A DNA stretch of 64,000 bases from Bin87 sp965243255 (lineage in GTDB: Bacteria > Chloroflexota > Dehalococcoidia > Lucifugimonadales > UBA3495): the NCBI GenBank assembly GCA_965243255.1, contig CBDEUH010000004.1, forward strand, positions 992,001-1,056,000. The letters are read 5' to 3'. This document shows positions 54,429 through 63,184 of the stretch, piece by piece. The first letter of the stretch is position 1. Each line of letters begins with the position of its first letter. The notes beneath the pieces are model-generated. The model had not been told where the DNA came from. It saw nothing but the letters and a program-made list of their open reading frames with translations, and did no database searches. Both the position numbers and the translations under genes were made by a program.

Positions 54429-54571
54429 CGCCTGTGATACCTCACAATTTCTAAATATAACGGCAAGATTATAGACAGCGGAATCCCGGAGCGTCAAACC
54501 CAGCGATGGTATCGTTCATCCGGGCTGTGCTACGCTGGTTTGAAATCCCGCCTATCACTGATTCCATCACC

Positions 54572-55261
54572 ATGTCGCACAACGTGCTTGTCATCGAAGA
54601 CGACCCCGGCATCGCCCGCATCGTTCGCCTCTACCTGGAACAGGACGGCCACCGGGTTGCCACCGCCGGCGATGGCGTCGCCGGCCTCAAACTGGCCCGC
54701 GAGTCCGCTCCCGACCTCATCGTCCTGGACCTGATGCTGCCCGGTCTGGACGGCATGGAAATCTGCCGCGCCCTGCGTCAGGAGTCCGACGTGCCCATCA
54801 TTATGGTTACTGCTCGCGTCGCCGAAGCTGACCGCCTGGCCGGCCTGGACCTGGGCGCCGACGACTACGTGCTCAAACCCTTCAGCCCTCGCGAACTGGC
54901 CGCCCGCGTCCGCGCCGTGCTGCGCCGCACTGCCCGGCAGACCGCGCCGGACCGCTCTCCTCGTATCGAACACGACGGCATAACCATTGACCTCAACTCC
55001 CACACCGTCCAGGTTGGAGAGCATAAGGCGGCCCTGACCCGCACCGAGTTCCGCCTCCTTGCCATGCTGGCCGCAGAGCCGGGCCGAGCCTTCACCCGCG
55101 ACCAGATTATCGACGGCGTGTTCGGCTACGACTTCGACGGCTTCGACCGCACCGTGGACGTCCACGTGGCCAACCTGCGCCGCAAAATCGAGCCCGACGG
55201 CAAAAAGCACCGCTACGTCCAGACCGTCCACGGCGTCGGCTACCGGTTCGGCGATGCCTAA
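54572..55261 (+). CDS. OmpR/PhoB-family response regulator
   Basis: A 229-aa regulator. The receiver has acidic residues in VIEDDPG, phospho-Asp in LIVLDLMLPGLDG (about residue 53) and the switch Lys in GADDYVLKPFSP. The winged-helix domain (LTRTEFRLLAMLAAEPGRAFTRDQII, then TVDVHVANLRRKIEPD and VHGVGYRFGD) binds DNA. The kinase gene overlaps its stop by 8 bp. ATG at 54572 begins MSHNVLVIEDD. Confidence 0.96.
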   Translation: MSHNVLVIEDDPGIARIVRLYLEQDGHRVATAGDGVAGLKLARESAPDLIVLDLMLPGLDGMEICRALRQESDVPIIMVTARVAEADRLAGLDLGADDYVLKPFSPRELAARVRAVLRRTARQTAPDRSPRIEHDGITIDLNSHTVQVGEHKAALTRTEFRLLAMLAAEPGRAFTRDQIIDGVFGYDFDGFDRTVDVHVANLRRKIEPDGKKHRYVQTVHGVGYRFGDA

Positions 55262-56702
55262 CTGGCGATCCGGACTCCAACTCCGCCTGATCCTGGGCTT
55301 CGCTGCGGTGTTGGCCCTGTCCATGGCCACCGCCGCCGTATGCACCGGTTTCGCCGCCCATCGCGAGGTGTCTCACATCCAGCAGGAGCAGGACCGCGTC
55401 CGAGCCGGCCGCATCCACACCGCGCTGGCCGACTACTACCAGGCGGCGGACGGATGGACCGACGCTCAAAACTTCGTGAACCGCATCGGGTTCCAATCCG
55501 AACGGGAAATCGTAGTGCTGGATGCTGACGGCAACGTCATCGCCGACAACCGCCCCCTGCGCCGAGACCACGATGACCGGGGACGCCGACCCCTGTTCAA
55601 CGCCGCCATCCCTCGCGGCCCCTTGCCGCCGCCTCAGTATTTCCTCCCCATCACCTCGGGCGATGCGGAGGTCGGCGCCGTCGCCATCGCCGCCGGTCGC
55701 CGCGGCGGCCCGACCTACATCTTCCCAGACTCGCATCCGGACGAACCCCATGATGTGGAACCTCCCCTCACTCAATTCACCGAGCGCGTGAACCGGTCAT
55801 TGTTCGTGGCCGGCCTCGTCGCCGGCGTGGTGGGAATCATCCTGGTGCTCCTGCTATCCCGTCGGATTCTGGGCTCCATTGGCGGCCTCACCGACGCCGC
55901 CCGCCGGTTGGGCGCCGGCGACTTGTCCAGCCGCGTCAATGTCAAGGGCAGCGACGAAATTGCCGAGCTGGGCCACGCCTTCAACAACATGGCCGATGCT
56001 CTGGAGGATTCCGAACGTCAGCGTCGGGCCATGGTAGCCGACGTCGCTCACGAACTGCGCACTCCCCTGTCCAACATCCAGGGCCACGTCGAAGCCATGC
56101 AGGACGGCCTGCTGCAGCCCAACGGCGCCACTCTGGACACCGTGCATCAGCAAACGCTCTACCTCAACCGCCTGGTATCCGACCTCAGCCTGCTAGCTCT
56201 AACGGAAGCGCGGGAACTACGCCTGCAATTGGAGCCCGAGTCCATCGCCGACATTGCAACGCGCGTAGCCGATTCTTTCCGCCCTCGCGCCGACGCTAAA
56301 CCCGTCCGCCTGGACACCAACCTGTCCGACGGGTTGCCCCTGCTGAACCTCGACCGCCTGCGGATTGAGCAGACCATGGGCAACCTTGTGGACAACGCCA
56401 TCCGCCATACGCCGCCCGGCGGAACCGTTACCATCGCCGCCTTGCGATACGACGACGGAGTGCACGTGGTCGTCACCGACACCGGGCCCGGCATCCCCAG
56501 CGACGCGCTGCCCCACGTCTTCGACCGCCTCTATCGCCTTGACCCGTCCCGCGACCGCGCCACCGGCGGCGCCGGCCTGGGCCTCACCATTGCCCGCCGG
56601 TTGGTGGAAGCCCACGGCGGAACCGTTTGGGCCGAAAGCGAGGAGGGCGTCGGCAGCTGCTTCGGGTTCGACCTGCCCACCGACTCCGGCGCAAGCCTTT
56701 GA
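55254..56702 (+). CDS. Sensor histidine kinase (HAMP-HisKA-HATPase)
   Basis: A 482-aa membrane kinase. TM1 spans about residues 9-32, an extracytoplasmic domain of about 150 residues follows, and TM2 is near 185-205 (SLFVAGLVAGVVGIILVLLL). HAMP comes next (RRLGAGDLSSRVNVKGSDEIAEL). HisKA has the phospho-His in VADVAHELRTPLSNIQGHVE. The ATPase shows the N box NLVDNAIRHTPPGG, VTDTGPGIP and GGAGLGLTIARRLVEAHGG. The sensor domain holds Asp/Arg-rich stretches (NRPLRRDHDDRGRRP). It overlaps the regulator gene and partners with it. Confidence 0.95.
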   Translation: MPNWRSGLQLRLILGFAAVLALSMATAAVCTGFAAHREVSHIQQEQDRVRAGRIHTALADYYQAADGWTDAQNFVNRIGFQSEREIVVLDADGNVIADNRPLRRDHDDRGRRPLFNAAIPRGPLPPPQYFLPITSGDAEVGAVAIAAGRRGGPTYIFPDSHPDEPHDVEPPLTQFTERVNRSLFVAGLVAGVVGIILVLLLSRRILGSIGGLTDAARRLGAGDLSSRVNVKGSDEIAELGHAFNNMADALEDSERQRRAMVADVAHELRTPLSNIQGHVEAMQDGLLQPNGATLDTVHQQTLYLNRLVSDLSLLALTEARELRLQLEPESIADIATRVADSFRPRADAKPVRLDTNLSDGLPLLNLDRLRIEQTMGNLVDNAIRHTPPGGTVTIAALRYDDGVHVVVTDTGPGIPSDALPHVFDRLYRLDPSRDRATGGAGLGLTIARRLVEAHGGTVWAESEEGVGSCFGFDLPTDSGASL

Positions 56703-56794
56703 TAATTCCTTAACATCGCCACCGTATCCTGCTCTCATCAAGGCCGCCGCCCACTCAAAACAACTTCAAGACTGCGGCGGCATCGGGAGGCAAA

Positions 56795-57415
56795 ATGTTC
56801 AACAGGATACGCCACATCAGGAAACGTTGGTTCATCGTTATGGCCGCTGTCGCACTGCTGGCCGTCGGGCTGGTGTCCGGCGCCGCTTTCGCCGCCAACG
56901 GGGCCGCCCATGGCCTCGGCAAAACCTTCCATCACGGCGGTGGCTATGGTTACGACGCCGACCGCATCGGCTCTAAGGGAGAAGCCCACACCCAAGTGAT
57001 GGTCCGCGTCGCCGAAATCCTGGGCGTCGAGCAATCCGCCCTGGAAGACGCTTTCAAGACCGCCCATCACGAACAGGCCGACGCCTGGTTCGCCGACTAC
57101 ACCGCCCAACTAGTAACGGACGAAACCATCACGCAAGAACAGGCCGACGCCGCGATAACCTGGTTCAACGGCCGGTCCACGGAAACCGGCCGGCTGGCCG
57201 GCATCGCCGTCGCCACCGCCGACACCGACAAGATGGACGCGCTGCTGTCCCGAATGGTGGACGCCGAAAAGCTGACCCAGGAACAGGCCGACGCCATCGC
57301 CGCCTGGCACGCCGAACGCCCGGACACCCTCCCCGAACGCGCGGGCAGGCGTTCCGGTGAGGGTCGCCACCACCACAACGGCAACGACAATGACGGTGAC
57401 GGCTCGGACGGCTAA
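56795..57415 (+). CDS. Secreted His/Asp-rich protein next to the two-component system
   Basis: 206 aa with a clear signal peptide (RKRWFIVMAAVALLAVGLVSG, cleavage near AFA-AN). The mature part begins with a His/Gly/Tyr segment (FHHGGGYGYDAD), then helices including VRVAEILGVEQSALEDAF, where the ILGV..ALEDAF pattern recalls DUF2680-like proteins. Two helical hairpins carry the same ITQEQADAAI / LTQEQADAIA unit. The C-terminus is GRHHHNGNDNDGDGSDG, which could bind metal. GGGAGG precedes the ATG. It lies 92 bp after the kinase gene and may be its target or co-sensor. Confidence 0.7.
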   Translation: MFNRIRHIRKRWFIVMAAVALLAVGLVSGAAFAANGAAHGLGKTFHHGGGYGYDADRIGSKGEAHTQVMVRVAEILGVEQSALEDAFKTAHHEQADAWFADYTAQLVTDETITQEQADAAITWFNGRSTETGRLAGIAVATADTDKMDALLSRMVDAEKLTQEQADAIAAWHAERPDTLPERAGRRSGEGRHHHNGNDNDGDGSDG

Positions 57416-57450
57416 GGATCCCTTCTCTCCAATCAACTCCACCGCCAACG

Positions 57451-57480
57451 CGGGGGCGACTGCAACGGTCGCCCCCGTTT
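57451..57480 (+). terminator. Terminator hairpin after the secreted-protein gene
   Basis: CGGGGGCGAC and GTCGCCCCCG form a perfect 10-bp stem with a 7-nt loop, followed by TTT. It is 35 bp after the stop of the secreted-protein gene and belongs to the recurrent hairpin family. Confidence 0.7.
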
Positions 57481-57534
57481 GTGGTAAATTACCGGCGTCG
57501 CTAACCGCCGTACCGCCTATGGAGGCCGCCGCTG

Positions 57535-59883
57535 ATGCTTGACTACAAACCCAACATCGTCCTGTCCAACCCCGATGAGAACTATAGGGTGGTCGGCACC
57601 CGCCCCGTCCGCCACGACGGGCCGGACAAGGTGATGGGCCGCGCCCGCTACGCCGCCGACATCCACCTGCCCGGTATGCTCCACGGCAAAATCCTGCGCA
57701 GTCCCCACGCCCACGCCCGCATCCGCGGCATCGACGCCAGCCGTGCCCTGGCCCTGCCCGGCGTCCACGCCGTTGTAACTTCCGCCGACTTCCCGGACGT
57801 GTCAGCCGAAATCAAGGACCAGGAAGAAGGGGCAGCAGTGAACTACGGCTTTTACAGCCGCAACGTGATGGCCCGCGAGAAGGCGCTGTACCGGGGCCAC
57901 GCCGTTGCCGCCATCGCCGCCGACTCGCCCCACCTGGCCGAGGAAGCGATGGCGCTGATTGACGTGGATTGGGAAGTCCTGCCTCCAGTGCTCACCGCCG
58001 AGGATGCCATGGCCCCGGGCGCGCCGCTGGTTCACGAGCGCCTGGTAACCCTGGCCAATCCGGCTCAACGCTCCGGCGGCTGGGCCGAGGGCGACACCGG
58101 CGACGGCTCCAACGTCTCCAACCATTTCCAGGCTACGCTGGGTGACGTGGAGGCCGGATTTGCCGAGGCCGACGCCATCGTGGAACGCGAGTACCGCACC
58201 ACCCAGGTGCACCAGGGCTACATCGAACCCCATTCGGCCACTGCCCGCTGGAACACCGACAACACCGTAACCATCTGGGCCAGCAGCCAGGGCCACTTCG
58301 CCCTGCGCGACCATACCAGCCGCATCCTTGGCATATCCGTCGGCCAGGTCAACGTCGTCCCCATGGAGATCGGCGGCGGCTTCGGCGGCAAGGGTCAGGG
58401 TGGCTGTTACCTGGAGCCCGTCGTCGCTGCCCTCGCCCGCAAGACCGGCCAGCCGGTCAAAATCGCCATGAGCCGTACCGAAGTGTTCACCGGCACCGGC
58501 CCTACCTCTGGCTGCATCATCAAGGTGAAGGTTGGCGGCACTCGCGACGGACGTTTTACCGCCGCCCAGGCCAGCCTGATCTACGAAGCCGGCGCATTCC
58601 CCGGCTCGCCGGTGCCCAGCGGTTGCCGCACCATGTTCGGCCCCTACTACATCCCCAATGGATTTGTGGAGGGCTACGACGTGGTGACCAACGTCCCCAA
58701 AGCGGCAGCCTACCGTGCTCCCGGTTCTCCGGCTGCGTCATTCGCCGCCGAGCAGGCCATCGACGAGCTCTGCGAGAAGCTGGAACTCAACCCCGTCGAA
58801 TTCCGCCTCAAGAACGCTGCCCAGGAAGGCACCCGTCAGATCGCCGGCCCCACTTACCGGCGTATCGGCATGGTTGAGGTTTTGCAGGCTACCCAGGAAC
58901 ACCCTCATTTGGCCTCTCCGGTCCCGGAACCCTCCGCGCCCGGACTCCTCACCGGACGGGGCATCGCCGCCGGCGCCTGGTTCAACGGCACCGGCCCGGC
59001 CAGCGCCGTCGCCAGCGTGATGCCCGACGGCACCGTGAGCCTCATCGAAGGCTCTCCCGACATCGGCGGCTCCCGGGCCGCCATGGCCATGCACGTCGCC
59101 GAAGTGCTGGGCCTGCCCGCCGAGCGCATCAAGCCGTCCATCGTGGACACCGACAGCATCGGCTACAGCAGCGGCGCCGGCGGCAGCGGCGTTACCTTTA
59201 AGATGGGCACGGCCGTCTATCAGGCCGGCGAGGATGTGCGCCGCCAGATGATTGAGCGCGCCGCCCGCATCTGGGACGTTCCCGTCGAAGACGTGGAATA
59301 CCAGGAAGACGGCTCCCTGGCCCACAAGTCCGACGACGCCCTGCGCATGACCTTTGACCAGCTGGCCCGCCGTCTCAACGGCACCGGCGGCCCCATCGTC
59401 GGACACGGCACGGCCAATCCCGCCGGCGTGGGCAACGCCTTCGCCATCAACGTCGCCGACGTGGAGGTTGACCCCGACACCGGCAAGGTCGAACTCCTGC
59501 GCTTCACCGCCATCCAGGACTGCGGCAAGGCCATCCACCCCAGCTACGTGGAAGGACAGATTCAGGGCGGAGCCGTGCAGGGCATCGGCTGGGCGCTCAA
59601 CGAAGAGTACTTCTTCGATGGCGACGGCCAGATGCTCAACTCGTCCTTCCTGGACTACCGGATGCCTACTGCCCTCGACCTGCCCATGATTGACACGGTC
59701 ATCGTGGAAGTGGCCAACCCGGGCCATCCCCTGGGCGTGCGCGGCGTCGGCGAAGTTTCGCTGGTACCGCCCATGGCGGCCATCGGCAACGCCATCGCCA
59801 ATGCCACCGGCGCGCGCCTGGAAAACCTCCCCATGAACCCCGGCGCCGTCCTGGAAGCCCTGTGGGAGCGAAACGGCGGGTAG
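57535..59883 (+). CDS. Xanthine dehydrogenase-family molybdopterin-binding large subunit
   Basis: 782 aa, the size of a CoxL/XdhA-type molybdenum hydroxylase large subunit. Key segments are VRHDGPDKVMGRARYAADIHLPG at the N-terminus, the molybdopterin loop EIGGGFGGKGQGG near residue 280, AYRAPGSP near 392 (the form I CO dehydrogenase signature AYRCSFR is absent, so it is not a canonical CO enzyme) and the catalytic Glu in GVGEVSLVPP near the end. No FAD-binding or [2Fe-2S] subunit gene is adjacent, so partners must be encoded elsewhere. The substrate, an aldehyde or N-heterocycle, is open. Confidence 0.95.
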   Translation: MLDYKPNIVLSNPDENYRVVGTRPVRHDGPDKVMGRARYAADIHLPGMLHGKILRSPHAHARIRGIDASRALALPGVHAVVTSADFPDVSAEIKDQEEGAAVNYGFYSRNVMAREKALYRGHAVAAIAADSPHLAEEAMALIDVDWEVLPPVLTAEDAMAPGAPLVHERLVTLANPAQRSGGWAEGDTGDGSNVSNHFQATLGDVEAGFAEADAIVEREYRTTQVHQGYIEPHSATARWNTDNTVTIWASSQGHFALRDHTSRILGISVGQVNVVPMEIGGGFGGKGQGGCYLEPVVAALARKTGQPVKIAMSRTEVFTGTGPTSGCIIKVKVGGTRDGRFTAAQASLIYEAGAFPGSPVPSGCRTMFGPYYIPNGFVEGYDVVTNVPKAAAYRAPGSPAASFAAEQAIDELCEKLELNPVEFRLKNAAQEGTRQIAGPTYRRIGMVEVLQATQEHPHLASPVPEPSAPGLLTGRGIAAGAWFNGTGPASAVASVMPDGTVSLIEGSPDIGGSRAAMAMHVAEVLGLPAERIKPSIVDTDSIGYSSGAGGSGVTFKMGTAVYQAGEDVRRQMIERAARIWDVPVEDVEYQEDGSLAHKSDDALRMTFDQLARRLNGTGGPIVGHGTANPAGVGNAFAINVADVEVDPDTGKVELLRFTAIQDCGKAIHPSYVEGQIQGGAVQGIGWALNEEYFFDGDGQMLNSSFLDYRMPTALDLPMIDTVIVEVANPGHPLGVRGVGEVSLVPPMAAIGNAIANATGARLENLPMNPGAVLEALWERNGG

Positions 59884-59916
59884 GCTCCCCAACCCGTCAA
59901 AACCACAAACACGAGC

Positions 59917-59940
59917 AGGGGCGAATGATTATTCGCCCCT
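59917..59940. terminator. Perfect hairpin after the molybdenum hydroxylase gene
   Basis: AGGGGCGAAT and ATTCGCCCCT pair over 10 bp across a GATT loop, between two convergent genes. It is the cleanest copy of the recurrent family. Confidence 0.55.
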
Positions 59941-59991
59941 ATCCTTCTCAGGCCTTTATCGCCGTGCTTGGAATAGAATTCAGCTAGCTCC

Positions 59992-60420
59992 TTACGGCGC
60001 CAACCGCACCAGGAAACTCGCCTCGCCCAGCGGCATTCCGTCAAACGCGATGGCCGCCACGTGCCGGCCCAACCGCGTTACGGGAATGCGGAAGGGCTTA
60101 ATCCACCTCTGGAAGAAAATCCCGTCCTCCCACTCCACTTCCTGCGGCGGCGGGCTGGACAAACTCGCCCCTGGCGCCCGTATCGACACCTCCAGCGTAT
60201 GCCGGCCGGCGTTGGCCCCCGCAATGCAGAAGGCCAGGTGCGCGTCCACCTCGGTCAGCACCCGGGGCCCGTCGTCGTTGGGCGGACTCTCCGGAATCGG
60301 AATGTCCACCAGGTCGATGATGCCTTTGAAACTGAGGTTGTCCCCTTCGCCCTCCTCGGTTTCCCGGCAGAACAGGGCGTATTTGAGGTACACTCCAGTA
60401 CGGTCAGTAGCAGTAGTCAA
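59992..60420 (-). CDS. Hypothetical protein, DUF6941-like beta-sandwich
   Basis: 142 aa with alternating short strands. The opening YLKYALFCRETEEGEGDNLSFKGIIDLVD resembles DUF6941-type proteins, which start with a Cys near the N-terminus and a G(I/V)x strand. The start is probably TTG at 60420, with GGAG at a normal distance. It overlaps nothing and has no visible operon partners. The assignment is weak. Confidence 0.6.
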   Translation of the reverse strand: MTTATDRTGVYLKYALFCRETEEGEGDNLSFKGIIDLVDIPIPESPPNDDGPRVLTEVDAHLAFCIAGANAGRHTLEVSIRAPGASLSSPPPQEVEWEDGIFFQRWIKPFRIPVTRLGRHVAAIAFDGMPLGEASFLVRLAP

Positions 60421-60527
60421 CGGGCCGCTCCATTCTGCCGGCTCGCCGGCGAGCGATGCAGTAGTTCGACGCCGATTTTAGCACTGGCCGCACCTAAACG
60501 GCAAAGGACGTTACCAGGAGGCCCCCA

Positions 60528-61157
60528 ATGGCACTGTCAGCCGAAAAGTTCGCCCAGGGCATGACCACCAACCAGTACATCGACATCATCAAGGTCAACA
60601 AGGACCCCTTCTGCCAAATCCACGCCGACGTCGCCATCCCCAACGACGTGCTGGACTACTTCAACGGCCTGGCCCAGCCCGTCAACCTCGCCGTCTTCAC
60701 CTCCGACTGGTGCGGCGACGCCATGTCCACCACGCCGGCCATCCTCCGCCTGGCCGACGCCAGCGACAACGTCCGCCTGGGCGTGTTCAACCGCGACGAC
60801 GAGCTTGAACTGACCAACAGCTTCCTGCCCGAACACCGGGCCGGCACCGTCCCCGTCTTCGTGGTCCTTGACGAAAACATGGGCGAGATTGCCCGCTTCA
60901 TTGAGACTGCTCGCTCCCTCGTGCCGGACATCGACGCCATGGACGAAATGATCACCCAGGCCGCCGCTGCCGTCAGCGACGAGGCCGAGAGGCGTCAGCA
61001 GACCCGGGGCCGGCGCACCGCCCATCGGGTCGGCAAGGCCGCCGAGTGGGGCGCCGTTATCCTCAGCGAGTTTCAGCAGACCGTCGCCGACGGTTTCGCT
61101 CTGTCAGCAAGCGACCGTCCTGCCGAAGGCGGCACCCAATGGCCCCCGCAGGAGTAA
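60528..61157 (+). CDS. Thioredoxin-fold protein, single-Cys WCGD type
   Basis: 209 aa. The active-site region reads FTSDWCGDAMSTTPAIL, with one Cys, and is followed by VRLGVFNRDDELELTNSFL and TVPVFVVLDENMGEIARF with the cis-Pro. This is the Thioredoxin_9-like WCGD pattern found in thiol-disulfide or bacillithiol-related proteins. The C-terminal extension (RRQQTRGRRTAHRVG...) is basic and helical. CCAGGAGG precedes the ATG. A short gene follows 7 bp downstream and is probably in the same operon. Confidence 0.82.
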   Translation: MALSAEKFAQGMTTNQYIDIIKVNKDPFCQIHADVAIPNDVLDYFNGLAQPVNLAVFTSDWCGDAMSTTPAILRLADASDNVRLGVFNRDDELELTNSFLPEHRAGTVPVFVVLDENMGEIARFIETARSLVPDIDAMDEMITQAAAAVSDEAERRQQTRGRRTAHRVGKAAEWGAVILSEFQQTVADGFALSASDRPAEGGTQWPPQE

Positions 61158-61164
61158 GCAATCA

Positions 61165-61476
61165 ATGCCCGACGACGACAACATAACCATCATCACCATG
61201 GCCGACATGGCCGCCGTCTTTTCCGTAACCGACGACTTCGGCATTCACCGGGAGTCCGTCAGCGTCGAACTGGCCCGGGAAGACCCCGGCGCAGTCAGCA
61301 TCACGCCGGGCGGATCCATCGAAATCACCCTGCCGGCCAGTCAGTCGCCCGACGATTACGCCGCCACCATCCGCGCCGAGCTGGAGGCAAACGGCTACCA
61401 GCTCAACCCCGGCCAAGTGGTATCCAACGAAGGCGACACCGGCGATGGCGACGAGGATGACGACTGGCTGGCCTAA
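61165..61476 (+). CDS. Hypothetical small acidic protein
   Basis: 103 aa, starting MPDDDNITIITMADMAAVFSVTDDFG and ending in a strongly acidic tail (GDTGDGDEDDDWLA). The middle (PGGSIEITLPASQSPDDYAATIRAEL) suggests an all-beta or alpha/beta domain. It sits 7 bp after the thioredoxin-fold gene and its stop codon overlaps the stop of the convergent gene by 4 bp. I do not recognise it. Confidence 0.6.
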   Translation: MPDDDNITIITMADMAAVFSVTDDFGIHRESVSVELAREDPGAVSITPGGSIEITLPASQSPDDYAATIRAELEANGYQLNPGQVVSNEGDTGDGDEDDDWLA

Positions 61477-61997
61477 TAGCCAGCCTCCCGCCACTCGAAT
61501 GCCAGCGTGGCGTAGCGCACGAACACTGCACCGCCCGGCGCCGCCAGCGGGCCGTTCATCGCCAGTATCGCGATGCTTACCTCGTCGCCGGCCTTGGGCT
61601 CGGCGGACACCACCACCCGTTGCGGCACGTTGAATCCCTGTACCGTCGCCCGCTCCCGGTCGCACTCCCCGTTGATCCAGATTTCCCCGTAGTCGTCGAT
61701 GCACGACTCAAACAGGCAGCGCGCGCCCTCGATTGACCTGCCGGCCACGGTGGCCGGCAGCGTCGCCTTGATGCGATACCAGATGAAGGACACGCCCCGG
61801 CGACGCCAGGCGGCCAGGTCCTCGCAAGCCTCCCAGCCGGAATCGTCGTAATCCGGCAGCCGGCACGGCGAGCCTTCCGCCTCGTTCACGAAACCTTCGT
61901 TGGGTTCCCCCGGCACAAAGCCGTAGGCAAATTTCCACTGTCCGCCCACTGCGGACAGGTCGCCGGCATCCTGCAAATCAAGTGTCGCTCGTGGCAT
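61473..61997 (-). CDS. Galactose-binding-like (glycoside hydrolase 2-type) beta-sandwich protein
   Basis: A 174-aa single-domain protein. WKFAYGFVPGEPNEGF, then LPDYDDSGWEACEDLAAWRRRGVSFIWYRIKATLP and FESCIDDYGEIWINGE match the N-terminal jelly-roll seen in GH2 and related enzymes, but no catalytic domain follows. AAGGAG lies before the ATG at 61997. It could bind sugars or act as an accessory domain; no glycoside hydrolase is nearby. Confidence 0.75.
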   Translation of the reverse strand: MPRATLDLQDAGDLSAVGGQWKFAYGFVPGEPNEGFVNEAEGSPCRLPDYDDSGWEACEDLAAWRRRGVSFIWYRIKATLPATVAGRSIEGARCLFESCIDDYGEIWINGECDRERATVQGFNVPQRVVVSAEPKAGDEVSIAILAMNGPLAAPGGAVFVRYATLAFEWREAGY

Positions 61998-62040
61998 CGT
62001 AATTTCTCCTTCTGCCTTATCGTTGGTTTCCAAGTGGGCA

Positions 62041-62688
62041 TTAAACCCCGGTTATCCGCACTCCCGAATGGGCCCGGTGAATCCGGTTTATGTTCACCAG
62101 CAGCGGGGTAATCTGCTCCACGTACTTGGCGTTGTACAGCGCGCCGGCGTCCACCGGCCTCAGGTTGGGGATCTTGCGGGTCAGCTCAATCACCGTCTGC
62201 TTGGCTTCGGCATCATCGGCGCAGATCACCACGTCCTCGTCCAGCGTAACGTCGGGCTTCAACAGCTCCTCGGCCGACACGTTCTGAAATGCCGCCACCA
62301 CCCTGGAGTCGGGAGCCGCCGCCTGCGCCTCCTGCGCCGCCGAGCCGGCCGCCACCTCCTCGGCAATCGCGCCCACGCCGCGCTCGAACCGCATCGGCGC
62401 AATCACGGTTACCAGCGTCTTGCCCGCCAGCGCCTCCGCTACGCCGCCGATGGTCGGCGACATCCCGTTGTACGGCATGGTCAGAAACACCACGTCGGCC
62501 TGCGCCGCCGCCGCCTCGTTCACCGCGCCGGCGATGCCCTTGCCCGGCGCCAGGGCCAGCAGCTCGTCCGCCGCCTCCTGCGCCCGCCCGGCGTCCCGCG
62601 AGCCGATGACTACTGACTCTCCGGCCATGGCCAAACGCAGCGCCAGTCCTTTGCCTTCCGGCCCGGTGCCTCCCAGAAATGCCAGCAT
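62041..62688 (-). CDS. npdG: NADPH-dependent F420 reductase
   Basis: A 215-aa Rossmann protein that makes reduced coenzyme F420 from NADPH. The start MLAFLGGTGPEGKGLALRLAMAGESVVIGSRD is the signature (GGTGPEG..LA, then GSRD). VVFLTMPYNGM, VVAAFQNVSAEEL and VDAGALYNAKYVE continue the family pattern. GGAGG precedes the ATG at 62688. It supports F420 use by the LLM-class oxidoreductases elsewhere in the window. Confidence 0.9.
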   Translation of the reverse strand: MLAFLGGTGPEGKGLALRLAMAGESVVIGSRDAGRAQEAADELLALAPGKGIAGAVNEAAAAQADVVFLTMPYNGMSPTIGGVAEALAGKTLVTVIAPMRFERGVGAIAEEVAAGSAAQEAQAAAPDSRVVAAFQNVSAEELLKPDVTLDEDVVICADDAEAKQTVIELTRKIPNLRPVDAGALYNAKYVEQITPLLVNINRIHRAHSGVRITGV

Positions 62689-62776
62689 CAATATCGCCTC
62701 CGTGAGTAGTTGTTGCCAATCCGCCGGCGCGGGCGGCGCAAGTATATCACCGCCGGGCGATGCCGGCGCATTGTGC

Positions 62777-62782
62777 TACAAT
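62777..62782 (+). promoter_or_regulatory. Candidate -10 box for the VOC gene
   Basis: TACAAT, 33 bp before the ATG. The -35 region is GC-rich and not consensus-like. Confidence 0.35.
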
Positions 62783-62814
62783 CGCCCACAATCCCAACCA
62801 GGAGGTCCTCCACC

Positions 62815-63174
62815 ATGGCATTCTCACTCAACCACGTTCACCTCAAGACTCCCGACCCCAAGTCCACCGCCGACTGGTACGTGCAGAACCTGGGCGCCAC
62901 CGTAACGGCAGAGACCCCCAACGGCGGCTTCCGCCTGGACCTGCACGGCCTGCCCCTCAACGTTACCGACCACATCGAGACGCAGACCCACCCCCAGAAC
63001 TACGGCTTCGAGCACATCGCCATCGACACCACCGACATCGATGCCACCGTCGCCGACCTCAAGAACGGCGGCGCCAAGGTGCTGGAAGAGACCACGGTCG
63101 GCGGAGGCCGCCGGGTCATGTTCTTCGAAGGTCCCCAGGGCATCATCCTGGAAGTCCTCGAAGTCCTCGACTAA
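62815..63174 (+). CDS. VOC/glyoxalase-family protein
   Basis: 119 aa with two beta-alpha-beta-beta-beta units. LNHVHLKTPDPKSTADWYVQNLGA opens the first unit with a metal His; YGFEHIAIDTTDIDATVADLKNGGAKV opens the second; FFEGPQGIILEVLEVLD closes with the metal Glu. It should be a metal-dependent isomerase, dioxygenase or resistance protein; substrate unknown. AGGAGG precedes the ATG at 62815. Confidence 0.9.
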   Translation: MAFSLNHVHLKTPDPKSTADWYVQNLGATVTAETPNGGFRLDLHGLPLNVTDHIETQTHPQNYGFEHIAIDTTDIDATVADLKNGGAKVLEETTVGGGRRVMFFEGPQGIILEVLEVLD

Positions 63175-63184
63175 ACCGCCCGGC

